Assembly (NCBI GenBank): GCA_019351995.1
Contig: JABBOD010000029.1
Location: 1 to 38,039 of the forward strand
Direction: 5' to 3'
Source of the DNA: Acidobacteriota bacterium
GTDB taxonomy: Bacteria; Actinomycetota; Actinomycetes; Actinomycetales; Microbacteriaceae
Length of the DNA: 38,039 nucleotides
Program-made: the position numbers and the translations under genes
Shown here: in pieces, positions 15,447-22,382 of the stretch
Layout of the letters: the number at the start of each line of letters is the position of its first letter
How positions within the stretch are numbered: position 1 is the first letter of the stretch
The notes under the pieces: generated by a model
The model's input: the letters and a program-made list of their open reading frames with translations, nothing else
What the model was told of the DNA's origin: nothing
The model's database searches: none

Positions 15447-15492
15447 TGTGGGGCCCTACTTCCTCGGGGGGATCGACCGAGCGCCAATCTAG

Positions 15493-15521
15493 CAGAAAAC
15501 CACCAAGTGGAGGTTTTTCTG
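15493..15521. promoter_or_regulatory. Inverted repeat between the isomerase operon and tetR
   Basis: CAGAAAA (15493-15499) and TTTTCTG (15515-15521) are perfect inverse copies; the inner part CCACC/GGAGG adds imperfect pairs. It lies midway in the 91-bp divergent gap and ends a few bases before TACCAT (15526-15531), a possible -10 box exactly 6 bases from the tetR ATG. A TetR dimer here could block both promoters. Confidence 0.6.
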
Positions 15522-15537
15522 TTGCTACCATTCCGAC

Positions 15538-16146
15538 ATGACGGTGGCGGGCGCGGATTCGAAATCGACTCCCGCGAACGGCCGCGCTCCGCGCTCGCCG
15601 AAAGGAGTCGCTCGCCGCCAGCAGATTCTCGACCGCGCGATCGACGTGTTCGCCGCGAAAGGTGCTGACGGCACATCGCTGCGCGCGATCGCGGAGGCGA
15701 TCGGGGTGTCGCACGGTGCGCTGCTCCACTACTTCCGCTCACGGGAGGCCCTGCTGCTCGAAGTGCTCGCGGAGAACGAGCAACGCCGCAGCGGGGCGAC
15801 ACCAGAAGACGAGATCGTCGGGCTGATGGTCAGAGCCGCCGAGCGGAACGTGACGATCCCCGGGCTGGTTGCGCTCTACACGAGCATGCTGGCCGGGTCG
15901 ATCGACGCCGGGAATGTCGCCTCCCGCGATTACTTCACCGCGCGGTTCGATCGAGTGCGTCGGCAACTCGCCGAACACATCCGCGAGGGCCAGCAGGACG
16001 GGACGCTTCGTCGCGGCGTCGACCCGGAGGCGATGGCGGCGCTGGTGATCGCGGCATCCGACGGCCTTCAGACGCAGTGGCTGCTCGAGCCCACGGTCGA
16101 CATCGCCGACAGTCTGCGCCTGCTGAACCTGATCCTGCGGCCCTAG
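15538..16146 (+). CDS. TetR/AcrR-family transcriptional regulator
   Basis: 202 residues. After a 20-residue basic tail comes the TetR helix-turn-helix: RRQQILDRAIDVFAAKGADG, then TSLRAIAEAIGVSHGALLHYF (residues 47-67), with FRSREALLLEVL completing the domain. The C-terminal ligand domain has RFDRVRRQLAEHIREGQQDG and VIAASDGLQTQWLL, as in regulators near sugar catabolism genes. No ribosome site is evident; a TAnnnT hexamer ends 6 bases before the ATG, so the mRNA may be leaderless. Probably represses itself and the divergent isomerase/Gfo operon. Confidence 0.92.
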   Translation: MTVAGADSKSTPANGRAPRSPKGVARRQQILDRAIDVFAAKGADGTSLRAIAEAIGVSHGALLHYFRSREALLLEVLAENEQRRSGATPEDEIVGLMVRAAERNVTIPGLVALYTSMLAGSIDAGNVASRDYFTARFDRVRRQLAEHIREGQQDGTLRRGVDPEAMAALVIAASDGLQTQWLLEPTVDIADSLRLLNLILRP

Positions 16147-17573
16147 TCCGCCTGACCGGGACGAACCAGTGAGCCACCCGCCGCCGCCGGCAAGCGCCAC
16201 GCCGGGATTGCGGAGAGCAGCAGCACGCCCGCCAGCGTCCCGAAGGCAACGTCGTACGCCATCGGGCTCGCCGCCTCGCCGCCCGGGGCGGCGAGCAACC
16301 CGACCGTGATCGACACGGCACCCAGGGCCACGCCGAATCCGACCGCGAGCTGCTGCACGGTGGCATCCAGCACGTTCGCGCCCGTCATGTGCGCCGGCTC
16401 GATGTCCGCGTAGGTGATCGTGTTGTAGGCGGTGAAGCCGGTGGATCTCGCGGCCCCGGAAAGCACGAGCACCACGAGGATCACCGCGACCGGGGTGCTC
16501 GCCCGGAAAAACATCATCGCCAGCAGGCACGCCGCCCCCACCAGATGCGACGCGATCATGACGCGTTGGAAGCCCACTGTGGTGAGCATCCAGGTCGTTG
16601 TCGGCTTGATGCCCAGGTTGCCGGCGAAGAGGAAGAGCACCGCCGCGCCGGCTTCGACGGGACTCCACCCGAAGGCGCGTTGGAAGAGGAGGGGCAGCAC
16701 GAACGGGATCGCGCTGATCGCGAGCCGGTAGACGGAGCCACCGCCCACGGCAACGCCGTATGTGTGGATCCGCAGCAGCCGGAGGTCGACGAACGGGCGG
16801 GGGGTCCGCAGCAGGTGCCGGATCGCGAGGGCGAGGAGGGCAACCCCGAGGGTGCCGAAGAACACCGTGGGGACGAGGTCGACCCGCGTCGCCGTGACGA
16901 GCGTGGTGGCCCAGACGACGGAGGCGATCCCGAACGATGTCAGGGTCAACCCGATCCAGTCCGGGACGGAAGAGGTGGACAGCACCGCCGGATCTCTCCG
17001 CGGAAGAACGCGCAACCCGGCACTGAATGCGACGACGCCGAGCGGCAGGTTGACGAGGAAGATCCAATGCCACGACAGGTATGTCGTGAGGAGCCCACCG
17101 ACCAACGGCGCGATGATCGGCGCCGCGAGTGCCGGCCAGGTGAGCACGGCGATCGCCTTGACCAGGTCCTTCTTCTGGGTCGCCCGAAGCACGGTCATCC
17201 GCCCAACAGGCACCATCAACGCGCCCCCGACACCCTGGAGGATGCGGGCGAGCACCAACAGGAACAGATCGGGGCTGAGCGCGCACGCGGCGGAGGCGAC
17301 CGTGAAGAGAGCGACGGCAACCAAGAGCAGACGCCGTGCGCCGAACCGGTCGGAGAGCCACCCGCTGAGGGGGATCAACACGGCGACCGTCATCACGTAC
17401 GCCGTGATGGTCACGCCGACGCTGGCCGCGCTGACTCCCAGATCCCGCGCAATGCTGGGCACCGCCGTCGTGACGATCGTGGCGTCCAGGTTCTCCATGA
17501 AGAAGCATCCGGCGACCAGAAGCGCCAGGGCCTGCGCTCGGATGCGGCCGCTCATGGCAGGCGTCGGAGTCAT
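16143..17573 (-). CDS. MFS drug/proton antiporter, DHA2 (EmrB/QacA) type
   Basis: 476 residues with 12-14 predicted helices. Family marks: ENLDATIVTTAVPSIARDL in helix 1 (the D1 motif), SGWLSDRFGARRLLL (motif A), ARILQGVGGALMVPVGR (motif B), and WHWIFLVNLPLGVV, characteristic of DHA2 exporters. Exports hydrophobic compounds in exchange for protons; substrate unknown. Start ATG at 17573 (MTPTPAMSG); an internal ATG at 17555 is also possible. Ends convergently with tetR, sharing CTAG as both stops, so no terminator separates them. Tail-to-tail placement gives only weak evidence that tetR controls it. Confidence 0.92.
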   Translation of the reverse strand: MTPTPAMSGRIRAQALALLVAGCFFMENLDATIVTTAVPSIARDLGVSAASVGVTITAYVMTVAVLIPLSGWLSDRFGARRLLLVAVALFTVASAACALSPDLFLLVLARILQGVGGALMVPVGRMTVLRATQKKDLVKAIAVLTWPALAAPIIAPLVGGLLTTYLSWHWIFLVNLPLGVVAFSAGLRVLPRRDPAVLSTSSVPDWIGLTLTSFGIASVVWATTLVTATRVDLVPTVFFGTLGVALLALAIRHLLRTPRPFVDLRLLRIHTYGVAVGGGSVYRLAISAIPFVLPLLFQRAFGWSPVEAGAAVLFLFAGNLGIKPTTTWMLTTVGFQRVMIASHLVGAACLLAMMFFRASTPVAVILVVLVLSGAARSTGFTAYNTITYADIEPAHMTGANVLDATVQQLAVGFGVALGAVSITVGLLAAPGGEAASPMAYDVAFGTLAGVLLLSAIPAWRLPAAAGGSLVRPGQAD

Positions 17574-17622
17574 CGGGTCCAGTATCGCGCGCCGGGTCGG
17601 CGACGCACTTCAATGGTGGTCG

Positions 17623-18060
17623 TCAGCTTGTTCCGGTGACGTCGAAGACGAGCACGCCGCCGGGCGACAGAAACGGGCCGACGAAACGCTTGAAGTCCGC
17701 GTGGACCGGATCGACGAAGCGTGTGTCGGAAATCACAGGATCACCGACGTAGTAGTTGCGATCGCCCGCCGACGCGAACGTCACGATGAATCCGTATTCG
17801 AATCCGGCCTCTGCCGACTCGCCTCCCATCGGCGGGCCGCCCACGATCGATTCAATGTACGGCTCCCCCGCGCGTTCGGTCTCCGCCAGGGCAAGGAAAC
17901 GACTGAGAATCTCGTCCTTCTCAGCCTGGGAGACGTCGGGCCGATAGCGGAACAAGACGACATGGATGATCGGACCGACTCTGTAGTCGCGGGCGGTGAA
18001 GCGCTCGACGCCCACCTCGGTCAGCTCACGTCGCACACCGTTCTGAGGGGGCTGCACCAT
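17623..18060 (-). CDS. Dabb-family (stress-responsive alpha/beta barrel) protein
   Basis: 145 residues as drawn from ATG at 18060. The Dabb ferredoxin-like domain starts near residue 29: PIIHVVLFRYRPDVSQAEKDEILSRFL, then YIESIVGGP, YGFIVTFASAGDRNYYVGDP and HADFKRFVGPFL. The first 28 residues do not belong to the domain and may be non-coding; internal GTG codons in frame could be the true start. Members form dimeric barrels; some are cyclases or decarboxylases acting on phenolic or quinone-like compounds (olivetolic acid cyclase is a plant member), most are uncharacterised. Third gene after dienelactone hydrolase and the isomerase-like gene, 27 bases downstream. Confidence 0.85.
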   Translation of the reverse strand: MVQPPQNGVRRELTEVGVERFTARDYRVGPIIHVVLFRYRPDVSQAEKDEILSRFLALAETERAGEPYIESIVGGPPMGGESAEAGFEYGFIVTFASAGDRNYYVGDPVISDTRFVDPVHADFKRFVGPFLSPGGVLVFDVTGTS

Positions 18061-18087
18061 CGGGCAAGGCTATTGCCCCCGATCGGA

Positions 18088-18378
18088 TCAGACCGGCGCC
18101 GCGATCTGGTAGATGTCCAGATCCCACCACTTGGACATCGGGAGGCGGTGAACCACGTCGACGACACCGGCGGAATCCGGGGCGGAAACCTCCAGAAAAA
18201 CCTTGTCGCGAGGAACCGACACGCGCACCATGCTGAGCAGCCCCTCGTCGCGGAGTGCCTTCGCCTGGGCCATCTCCTCGGATGCCATCGCGGTCACCTC
18301 ATCCATCACCGTGGTTCGAGCGCTCCGCACCGCGCTGTGGAAGATCCGCGACGGCCTCGAGTCAACGGACCTCGACAC
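18088..18378 (-). CDS. Muconolactone delta-isomerase-like protein
   Basis: A 96-residue frame if started at GTG 18378, five bases past the dienelactone hydrolase stop; an ATG at 18306 would leave only 72 residues. From residue 12 it aligns without gaps to the muconolactone isomerase pattern: IFH start, an acidic helix MASEEMAQAKALRDEGLL, the strand MVRVSVPRDKVFLEVSAPDSAGVVDVVHRLPM, then the hydrophobic end WWDLDIYQIAAPV. The C-terminal RHPS-like tail of true CatC is absent. CatC moves the double bond of muconolactone to give beta-ketoadipate enol-lactone, upstream of an enol-lactone hydrolase. Here the sequence is diverged, so only the fold is claimed. Confidence 0.7.
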   Translation of the reverse strand: MSRSVDSRPSRIFHSAVRSARTTVMDEVTAMASEEMAQAKALRDEGLLSMVRVSVPRDKVFLEVSAPDSAGVVDVVHRLPMSKWWDLDIYQIAAPV

Positions 18379-18383
18379 GGCGG

Positions 18384-19154
18384 CTACCGACCCTGGGGAA
18401 GAATCTCCTCGAGGAAGCTCCGCATCGCCACCCACGAGCGGGACTCAGCGAGAGCGTTGAACTGTGCGCCAAAGCTGGGAGCGTCAACACCCGGGATGGT
18501 GAAGGCGTGCATGGCGCCGCTGTAGCTGTGGAGCTGCCAATCCGGCGCGGCCGCGTCGCGCAACTCGTTTTCGAATCGAACGACACTCTCATCAGGAACC
18601 ACCGGATCCGATGCACCGGTCAACACGAGCACCTTCGCTGTGATCGCATCCCGCTGCGCCGGGGCAGCGGTGTCCAGTCCGGCATGGAAGGCCACGACTC
18701 CCGCAATCGCCGCACCAGCTCGCGCAAGTTCCAGGGCCGCGCTGCCCCCGAAGCAATAACCCATCACCGCGAGCCGCGCGGGGTCGACTCCGGGGTTCTC
18801 CGTCAGAAAGGTCAGGTTCGCGGCGGCACGGCTTCGAAAGAGTTCGACATCTCCGTAAAACCGACCCGCCTCGGCCGCGGGGTCTTCGGGATTCTTGCCG
18901 TCACCATAGATGTCGCCGGCAACCGCGACATAGCCCAGCCGGGCGAGCATTTGTGCGCGGACTTTTGCATATTCGCCGACCCCGGTCCAGTCGCTGAAGA
19001 TCAGCACACCAGGACGGATCTCGTCGTCATCGGGACGCGCGACAAACCCGACGTAGCTCTGCCCATCGATGTCGAAGGACACGTCGGCGGTGGTGATCGG
19101 ATGCGTCGCCGGGACGCGCTCCAGAAGCATCTCAAGTGTGGGGTTGGCGTTCAC
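18384..19154 (-). CDS. Dienelactone hydrolase family protein
   Basis: 256 residues, alpha/beta hydrolase of the dienelactone hydrolase family. Catalytic triad visible: C134 in GYCFGG, D183 in TGASDPVVP and H216 in GAMHAFTIP. The block RPGVLIFSDWTGVGEYAKVRAQMLARLGYVAVAGDIYG is the typical N-terminal lid and strand region. It hydrolyses lactones or esters in the cytoplasm; classical members open dienelactone to maleylacetate in chloroaromatic breakdown. First of a three-gene minus-strand set with the isomerase-like and Dabb genes. No ring-cleavage dioxygenase is present in the window. Confidence 0.93.
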   Translation of the reverse strand: MNANPTLEMLLERVPATHPITTADVSFDIDGQSYVGFVARPDDDEIRPGVLIFSDWTGVGEYAKVRAQMLARLGYVAVAGDIYGDGKNPEDPAAEAGRFYGDVELFRSRAAANLTFLTENPGVDPARLAVMGYCFGGSAALELARAGAAIAGVVAFHAGLDTAAPAQRDAITAKVLVLTGASDPVVPDESVVRFENELRDAAAPDWQLHSYSGAMHAFTIPGVDAPSFGAQFNALAESRSWVAMRSFLEEILPQGR

Positions 19155-19205
19155 TCTTCGACACTACATCGGCCATGATCAGAGAGCACCGGCTCCCCGA
19201 CCGCG

Positions 19206-19233
19206 GCCCGGAGTCCACCTCGGGACTCCGGGC
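19206..19233 (-). terminator. Strong hairpin, terminator of the hsp20 operon
   Basis: GCCCGGAGTCC and GGACTCCGGGC form a perfect 11-bp stem with a 6-base loop, starting 12 bases beyond the stop of the small gene downstream of hsp20. No T-tract follows, which is usual for high-GC actinobacteria. Confidence 0.65.
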
Positions 19234-19245
19234 TCCACGGCTGCA

Positions 19246-19524
19246 TCACCGCCCCGGAGGTGACCGCACCCTCGATCTCGGGCTCGTCGATCGTCGCCGG
19301 CAACTGGCCAGCACTCGCCGCGAGGGGCCGGGACTGGAGGCGACACGATCACGCGTGGGCAGCGGCATGGTCCCGACGATGAGTCGATCACCCCACCCGG
19401 AGGTGCGCATGATCGCCGCGAACTCAGCCGCGACCCAGTTCCGGTCCCGCAGCAGCAGTTCGAGGTCGTCCTGACGGATGTCCGGGTCGACCTCCATGGC
19501 GATCGCATTCTGCGGCGTCATCAT
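19246..19524 (-). CDS. Small uncharacterised protein downstream of Hsp20
   Basis: About 92 residues from ATG at 19524, 25 bases after the hsp20 stop, with an excellent AGGAGGTG ribosome site 3-5 bases upstream (an ATG at 19521 is equally possible). The first half looks genuinely coding: MEVDPDIRQDDLELLLRDR, then NWVAAEFAAIMRTSGWGDRL and IVGTMP. The second half is rich in Arg, Ser and Pro and ends RSRVRSPPGR, probably disordered and basic. No known domain recognised. Co-transcription with hsp20 under an HspR-type regulator suggests a stress-related function, which is inference. Confidence 0.75.
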   Translation of the reverse strand: MMTPQNAIAMEVDPDIRQDDLELLLRDRNWVAAEFAAIMRTSGWGDRLIVGTMPLPTRDRVASSPGPSRRVLASCRRRSTSPRSRVRSPPGR

Positions 19525-19549
19525 GATCACCTCCTGACGGGTTGTCGCG

Positions 19550-19990
19550 CTATGCCCTGATGCTCTTCTCCTCTTTCTCGCTCAAGGCTTTGTCGCGGCC
19601 GGCGATGCTGATCTTGCGGGGCTTCGCCTGCTCCGCGATCGGGATGCGCAAGCGCAGCACGCCATCCGTGTAGTCGGCGTCGACCTTCTCGGTGTCCAGG
19701 GCGTTGCCGAGCACCAACTGGCGGCTGAACATGCCCCACGAGCGTTCGTTTGCGACCGCGTTTGCGGCATCAGGCATGCGGCTCAGCCTTTCGGCGCGGA
19801 TGGTGAGCACGTTGCGTTCCACGTCGATGTCCAGCTTGTCCCGGTCGATCCCCGGCAGGTCGAGTTCGACCACGAAGTCGTCGCCCTCCCGCCACGCGTC
19901 CAGAGGCATGCTCGTCGGTCGGGCGACAGTTCCGAACACCTGTTGCGTGAGCCGGTCGAGGTCACGGAACGGGTCATGTTGCAACAGCAT
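19550..19990 (-). CDS. Small heat shock protein, Hsp20/alpha-crystallin family
   Basis: 146 residues from ATG at 19990 (GGAGGAG 7 bases upstream). Short N-arm [20 protein letters not shown] as in actinobacterial Hsp18/Hsp20; alpha-crystallin domain from [20 protein letters not shown] to [13 protein letters not shown], including the conserved GVL; C-terminal ISI (RKISIAG) is the IxI-type motif that docks subunits. ATP-independent holdase that keeps unfolding proteins soluble. Divergent from the hspR-like gene, a common actinobacterial arrangement. Confidence 0.95.
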   Translation of the reverse strand: MLLQHDPFRDLDRLTQQVFGTVARPTSMPLDAWREGDDFVVELDLPGIDRDKLDIDVERNVLTIRAERLSRMPDAANAVANERSWGMFSRQLVLGNALDTEKVDADYTDGVLRLRIPIAEQAKPRKISIAGRDKALSEKEEKSIRA

Positions 19991-20115
19991 CTTTGATCTC
20001 CTCCATTTCACTTGTTCACAGAACCATCGACACATCTATGTCAACGGGTATAGATTTTATAACTCGCGGCCCGCAGATAAAGCAAGTGGCTTCCAGACAT
20101 TTTTGAGGAGAAACG
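19991..20115. promoter_or_regulatory. Divergent control region of hsp20 and hspR-like gene
   Basis: AT-rich relative to its surroundings. Contains GTTC-ACA-GAAC (20014-20024), an imperfect palindrome GACA-cAtcTa-TGTC (20029-20042), and TATAGATTTTATA (20049-20061). A TTGACA box (complement 20039-20044) faces hsp20, but I see no convincing -10 for it. The canonical HspR site, CTTGAGT-N7-ACTCAAG, is absent. Confidence 0.5.
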
Positions 20116-20421
20116 GTGACCGACGATTCGCCCAGTGCCCGCGGCGTCTACGGCATCGCCGTCGCGGCCGAAATGGTCGGTGTGGGAGAGCAGACCCTCC
20201 GCCTGTACGAACGCAAAGGGCTGCTCACCCCGAACCGCACCGCGGGCGGCACCCGCCGTTACAGCGACGACGACGTCACCGTCTTACTCCGCGTCGGCGA
20301 GCTCCTCAGTGCGGGGCTGAACCTCGCCGGAGTGCGTCACGTCCTTGCTCTTGAGACAAGCAACGACGAGCTCCGGGCACAGCTCGCGCACGTTCTCGGC
20401 GTCATCGAGCAACGCGAGTAA
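20116..20421 (+). CDS. hspR: MerR-family regulator, HspR-like
   Basis: 101 residues from GTG at 20116 (GAGGAG 6 bases upstream). Nearly all of it is the MerR winged-helix domain: VYGIAVAAEMVGVGEQTLRL, YERKGLLTPNRTAGGTRRYSDDDV, then GLNLAGVRHVLALE, the pattern of HspR, repressor of dnaK, clpB and hsp20 genes in actinobacteria. Shorter than dnaK-operon HspR (about 140) and without its long C-terminal tail. Probably controls the divergent hsp20 operon and itself. Could be called simply MerR-family; the HspR assignment rests on sequence pattern and context. Confidence 0.85.
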   Translation: MTDDSPSARGVYGIAVAAEMVGVGEQTLRLYERKGLLTPNRTAGGTRRYSDDDVTVLLRVGELLSAGLNLAGVRHVLALETSNDELRAQLAHVLGVIEQRE

Positions 20422-20472
20422 CACCCTCGAGGCCCATGGGGCGAGCCGCGTCGCCGTGACCTCACAGACGGA

Positions 20473-21330
20473 TCAGGGCAGACCGAGCTCGATCGCCAGC
20501 GCTTCCAGCGCGTCGAGCGGACTCTCCGTCTTCGGCAGGATCTGAACACAGACATGGTCGGCGCCGGCCGCGAGATGCCCCCGCACCGCCGCCGCCAGAT
20601 CGGCGGGCGAGCCGTGCGGCACGAGCGCGTCGACCGCGTCGTCCGTTCCTCCGCCGTCGAGCTCGGCCGCGGTGAAACCGTGCGCCTCGAGAGTCCGGCG
20701 ATAGTTCGAGAGCGAGAGATAGGAGGAGAGGAAGTCGCGCGCCGCCTCGCGAGCTGCCGCAACATCCGTGCTCGAGATGAGGCGCTGCTCCGGCGCAAGC
20801 ACAGGACCAGGGCCGAGCACGTCGCGCGCGAAGCGAGTGTGTTCGGGCGTGCTCAGGTACGGGTGCGTCCCTGCGGCTCGTTCCGCCGAGAGTCGGAGAG
20901 TTCTGGGCCCGAGCGCGGCGATCACGCGACGATCGGCCGGGACACCCCCGGCATCGAGGGCGTCGAGGTAGGCGACCAGTGCCGCGTACGGCTGCTGGTA
21001 CTGGTCACCGAGCGCCTCACGGTGGCCGATGCCGATCCCGAGGACGAACCGTCCGGGATGGCTTCGCTCGAGGCGGTGAAATGAGGCCGCGACCTCCACG
21101 GCGGGCGACTTCCAGATGTTCACGATTCCGGTGGCAACCGTCACCCTCTCGGTCGCGTCGAGAAGCCGTTCCGCCACGACCAGGTCGGCATCGGGAGACC
21201 CGCCGATCCACACCGTGCCGTAGCCGAGTCGCTCCGCGGTCACGGCCAGCTCGGGAGTGAGAAGTGGGCCGCCACGCCAGAACCCCACGCGGCCGAATGT
21301 CGGCGTCGAGCCGGAAGCAGACGCCGTCAT
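20473..21330 (-). CDS. LLM-class F420-dependent oxidoreductase, TIGR03620 type
   Basis: 285 residues from ATG at 21330, overlapping the stop of the quinone oxidoreductase gene by 4 bases. Matches the TIGR03620 pattern as I know it: GRVGFWRG start, ERLGYGTVWIGGSPDADL, VATGIVNIWKSP, HPGRFVLGIGIGHRE, YLDALD, AALGPRTLRLSAERAAGTHPYL, TPEHTRFAR, APEQRL, and AGADHVCVQIL. These luciferase-like barrels use the deazaflavin F420 to reduce or oxidise varied substrates. Presence implies that the organism makes F420. Substrate not predictable. Confidence 0.9.
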   Translation of the reverse strand: MTASASGSTPTFGRVGFWRGGPLLTPELAVTAERLGYGTVWIGGSPDADLVVAERLLDATERVTVATGIVNIWKSPAVEVAASFHRLERSHPGRFVLGIGIGHREALGDQYQQPYAALVAYLDALDAGGVPADRRVIAALGPRTLRLSAERAAGTHPYLSTPEHTRFARDVLGPGPVLAPEQRLISSTDVAAAREAARDFLSSYLSLSNYRRTLEAHGFTAAELDGGGTDDAVDALVPHGSPADLAAAVRGHLAAGADHVCVQILPKTESPLDALEALAIELGLP

Positions 21331-22343
21331 CGTGACTCCACGTCGATCAGGACCTTCCCGACGACACCCTCCTGGACCGCCCGATGCGCTCCCGCCGTCT
21401 GATCCAGGGGGAACCGCAGCAGTGGCAGGCCGTGCTGCTCTCCGACGGGCAGCACGCCAGCGATGAGCGCCGCCGTGACATCCTCGATCGCCGCGCTCAG
21501 CGCTTCGGGGCCGATCGTGTACAGGAGGACGAACTGGTAGCGGGTGTTTTTCACCATGTTGGGCCGGACCGCGACAGCGGCGGTGTCGCCGCCGTCGTCG
21601 GCGTACATCGAGACGACCGCTCTCGAGCCGACAATCTCCGCATCCAGAGCAGCGTTGCGCACGATCGACACCTCGACCACGATGTCGACACCGTCCGGAG
21701 CGATCGCGGCGATGGCGGCAGCAGCATCCGCGCTGCGGTAGTTCACAATGTGGTGCGCGCCGGCGGCTCGCGCGAGTGCCGCCTTCTCCTCGGTGGAGAT
21801 CGTGGTGATGACGGTCGCACCGGCCCACCGCGCCAGCTGGATGGCCGCGTGCCCGACCGCACCGGCACCGCCCGCGACGAGCACGATCTTGCCCTCGAGC
21901 GCGCCCGGGTGGAGCCGGGACGGACCTCCCTCGAGCACGGTCAGAGCGCGATGGGCCGTCAACGCGGGGACACCCATCGTCGCGCCGATGTCGAAGCTCG
22001 TGCCGGCGGGAAGCCTCACCACCCGGTCAACCGGCAACACCGTGTACTCCTGCGCCGTGCCGGTGGGTCGATTGCGGGCCGAGAAGTACATCCACACCCG
22101 GTCGCCCACCGCGAACTCGCTGACCCCCTCCCCCACGGCGTCGACGGTGCCGGCGCCGTCCTGATTCGGGGTGACCTCCGCGAACTCCATCGGGCCGTTC
22201 GCGCGCGACTTCCAGTCGGTCGGGTTCACCCCCGACACGGCGACGCGCACCCGCACCTCCCCCGGGCCGGGCTCGGGGACGTCACGCTCCACCAGGCGCA
22301 GAACATCGGGAGAACCGGACTGGGAGTAGACGATGGATCGCAT
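21327..22343 (-). CDS. Zinc-independent quinone oxidoreductase / MDR-family NADPH dehydrogenase
   Basis: 338 residues from ATG at 22343. GroES-like N-domain: MRSIVYSQSGSPDVLRLVER, VSGVNPTDWKSRANGP, PNQDGAGTVDAVGEGV; Rossmann domain: VLVAGGAGAVGHAAIQLARW. The Cys ligands of zinc alcohol dehydrogenases are missing, which places it with quinone reductases (QorA-like). It reduces quinones or enones with NADPH. Translationally coupled to the F420-type gene that follows, so the two may handle the same electrophile. The gap to the beta-glucosidase gene upstream is only 39 bases, so read-through is possible. Confidence 0.9.
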   Translation of the reverse strand: MRSIVYSQSGSPDVLRLVERDVPEPGPGEVRVRVAVSGVNPTDWKSRANGPMEFAEVTPNQDGAGTVDAVGEGVSEFAVGDRVWMYFSARNRPTGTAQEYTVLPVDRVVRLPAGTSFDIGATMGVPALTAHRALTVLEGGPSRLHPGALEGKIVLVAGGAGAVGHAAIQLARWAGATVITTISTEEKAALARAAGAHHIVNYRSADAAAAIAAIAPDGVDIVVEVSIVRNAALDAEIVGSRAVVSMYADDGGDTAAVAVRPNMVKNTRYQFVLLYTIGPEALSAAIEDVTAALIAGVLPVGEQHGLPLLRFPLDQTAGAHRAVQEGVVGKVLIDVESR

Positions 22344-22382
22344 ACCTCTAGATAACCCCACGAACCGGCCCTGGATGCGACA

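Noticed and set aside
18306..18306. ATG at 18306 as start of the muconolactone-isomerase-like gene
   Set aside because: It would delete the first strand of the fold; GTG at 18378 restores a family-length protein directly after the hydrolase stop, although its ribosome site is weak.
17623..19154. A complete beta-ketoadipate pathway
   Set aside because: Although muconolactone-isomerase-like, CMD, dienelactone hydrolase and CoA-transferase genes all occur in the window, they lie in different operons, and catA/pcaGH, catB/pcaB and thiolase are missing.
19991..20115. HAIR element for HspR
   Set aside because: Searched both strands for CTTGAGT/ACTCAAG and found no acceptable match.
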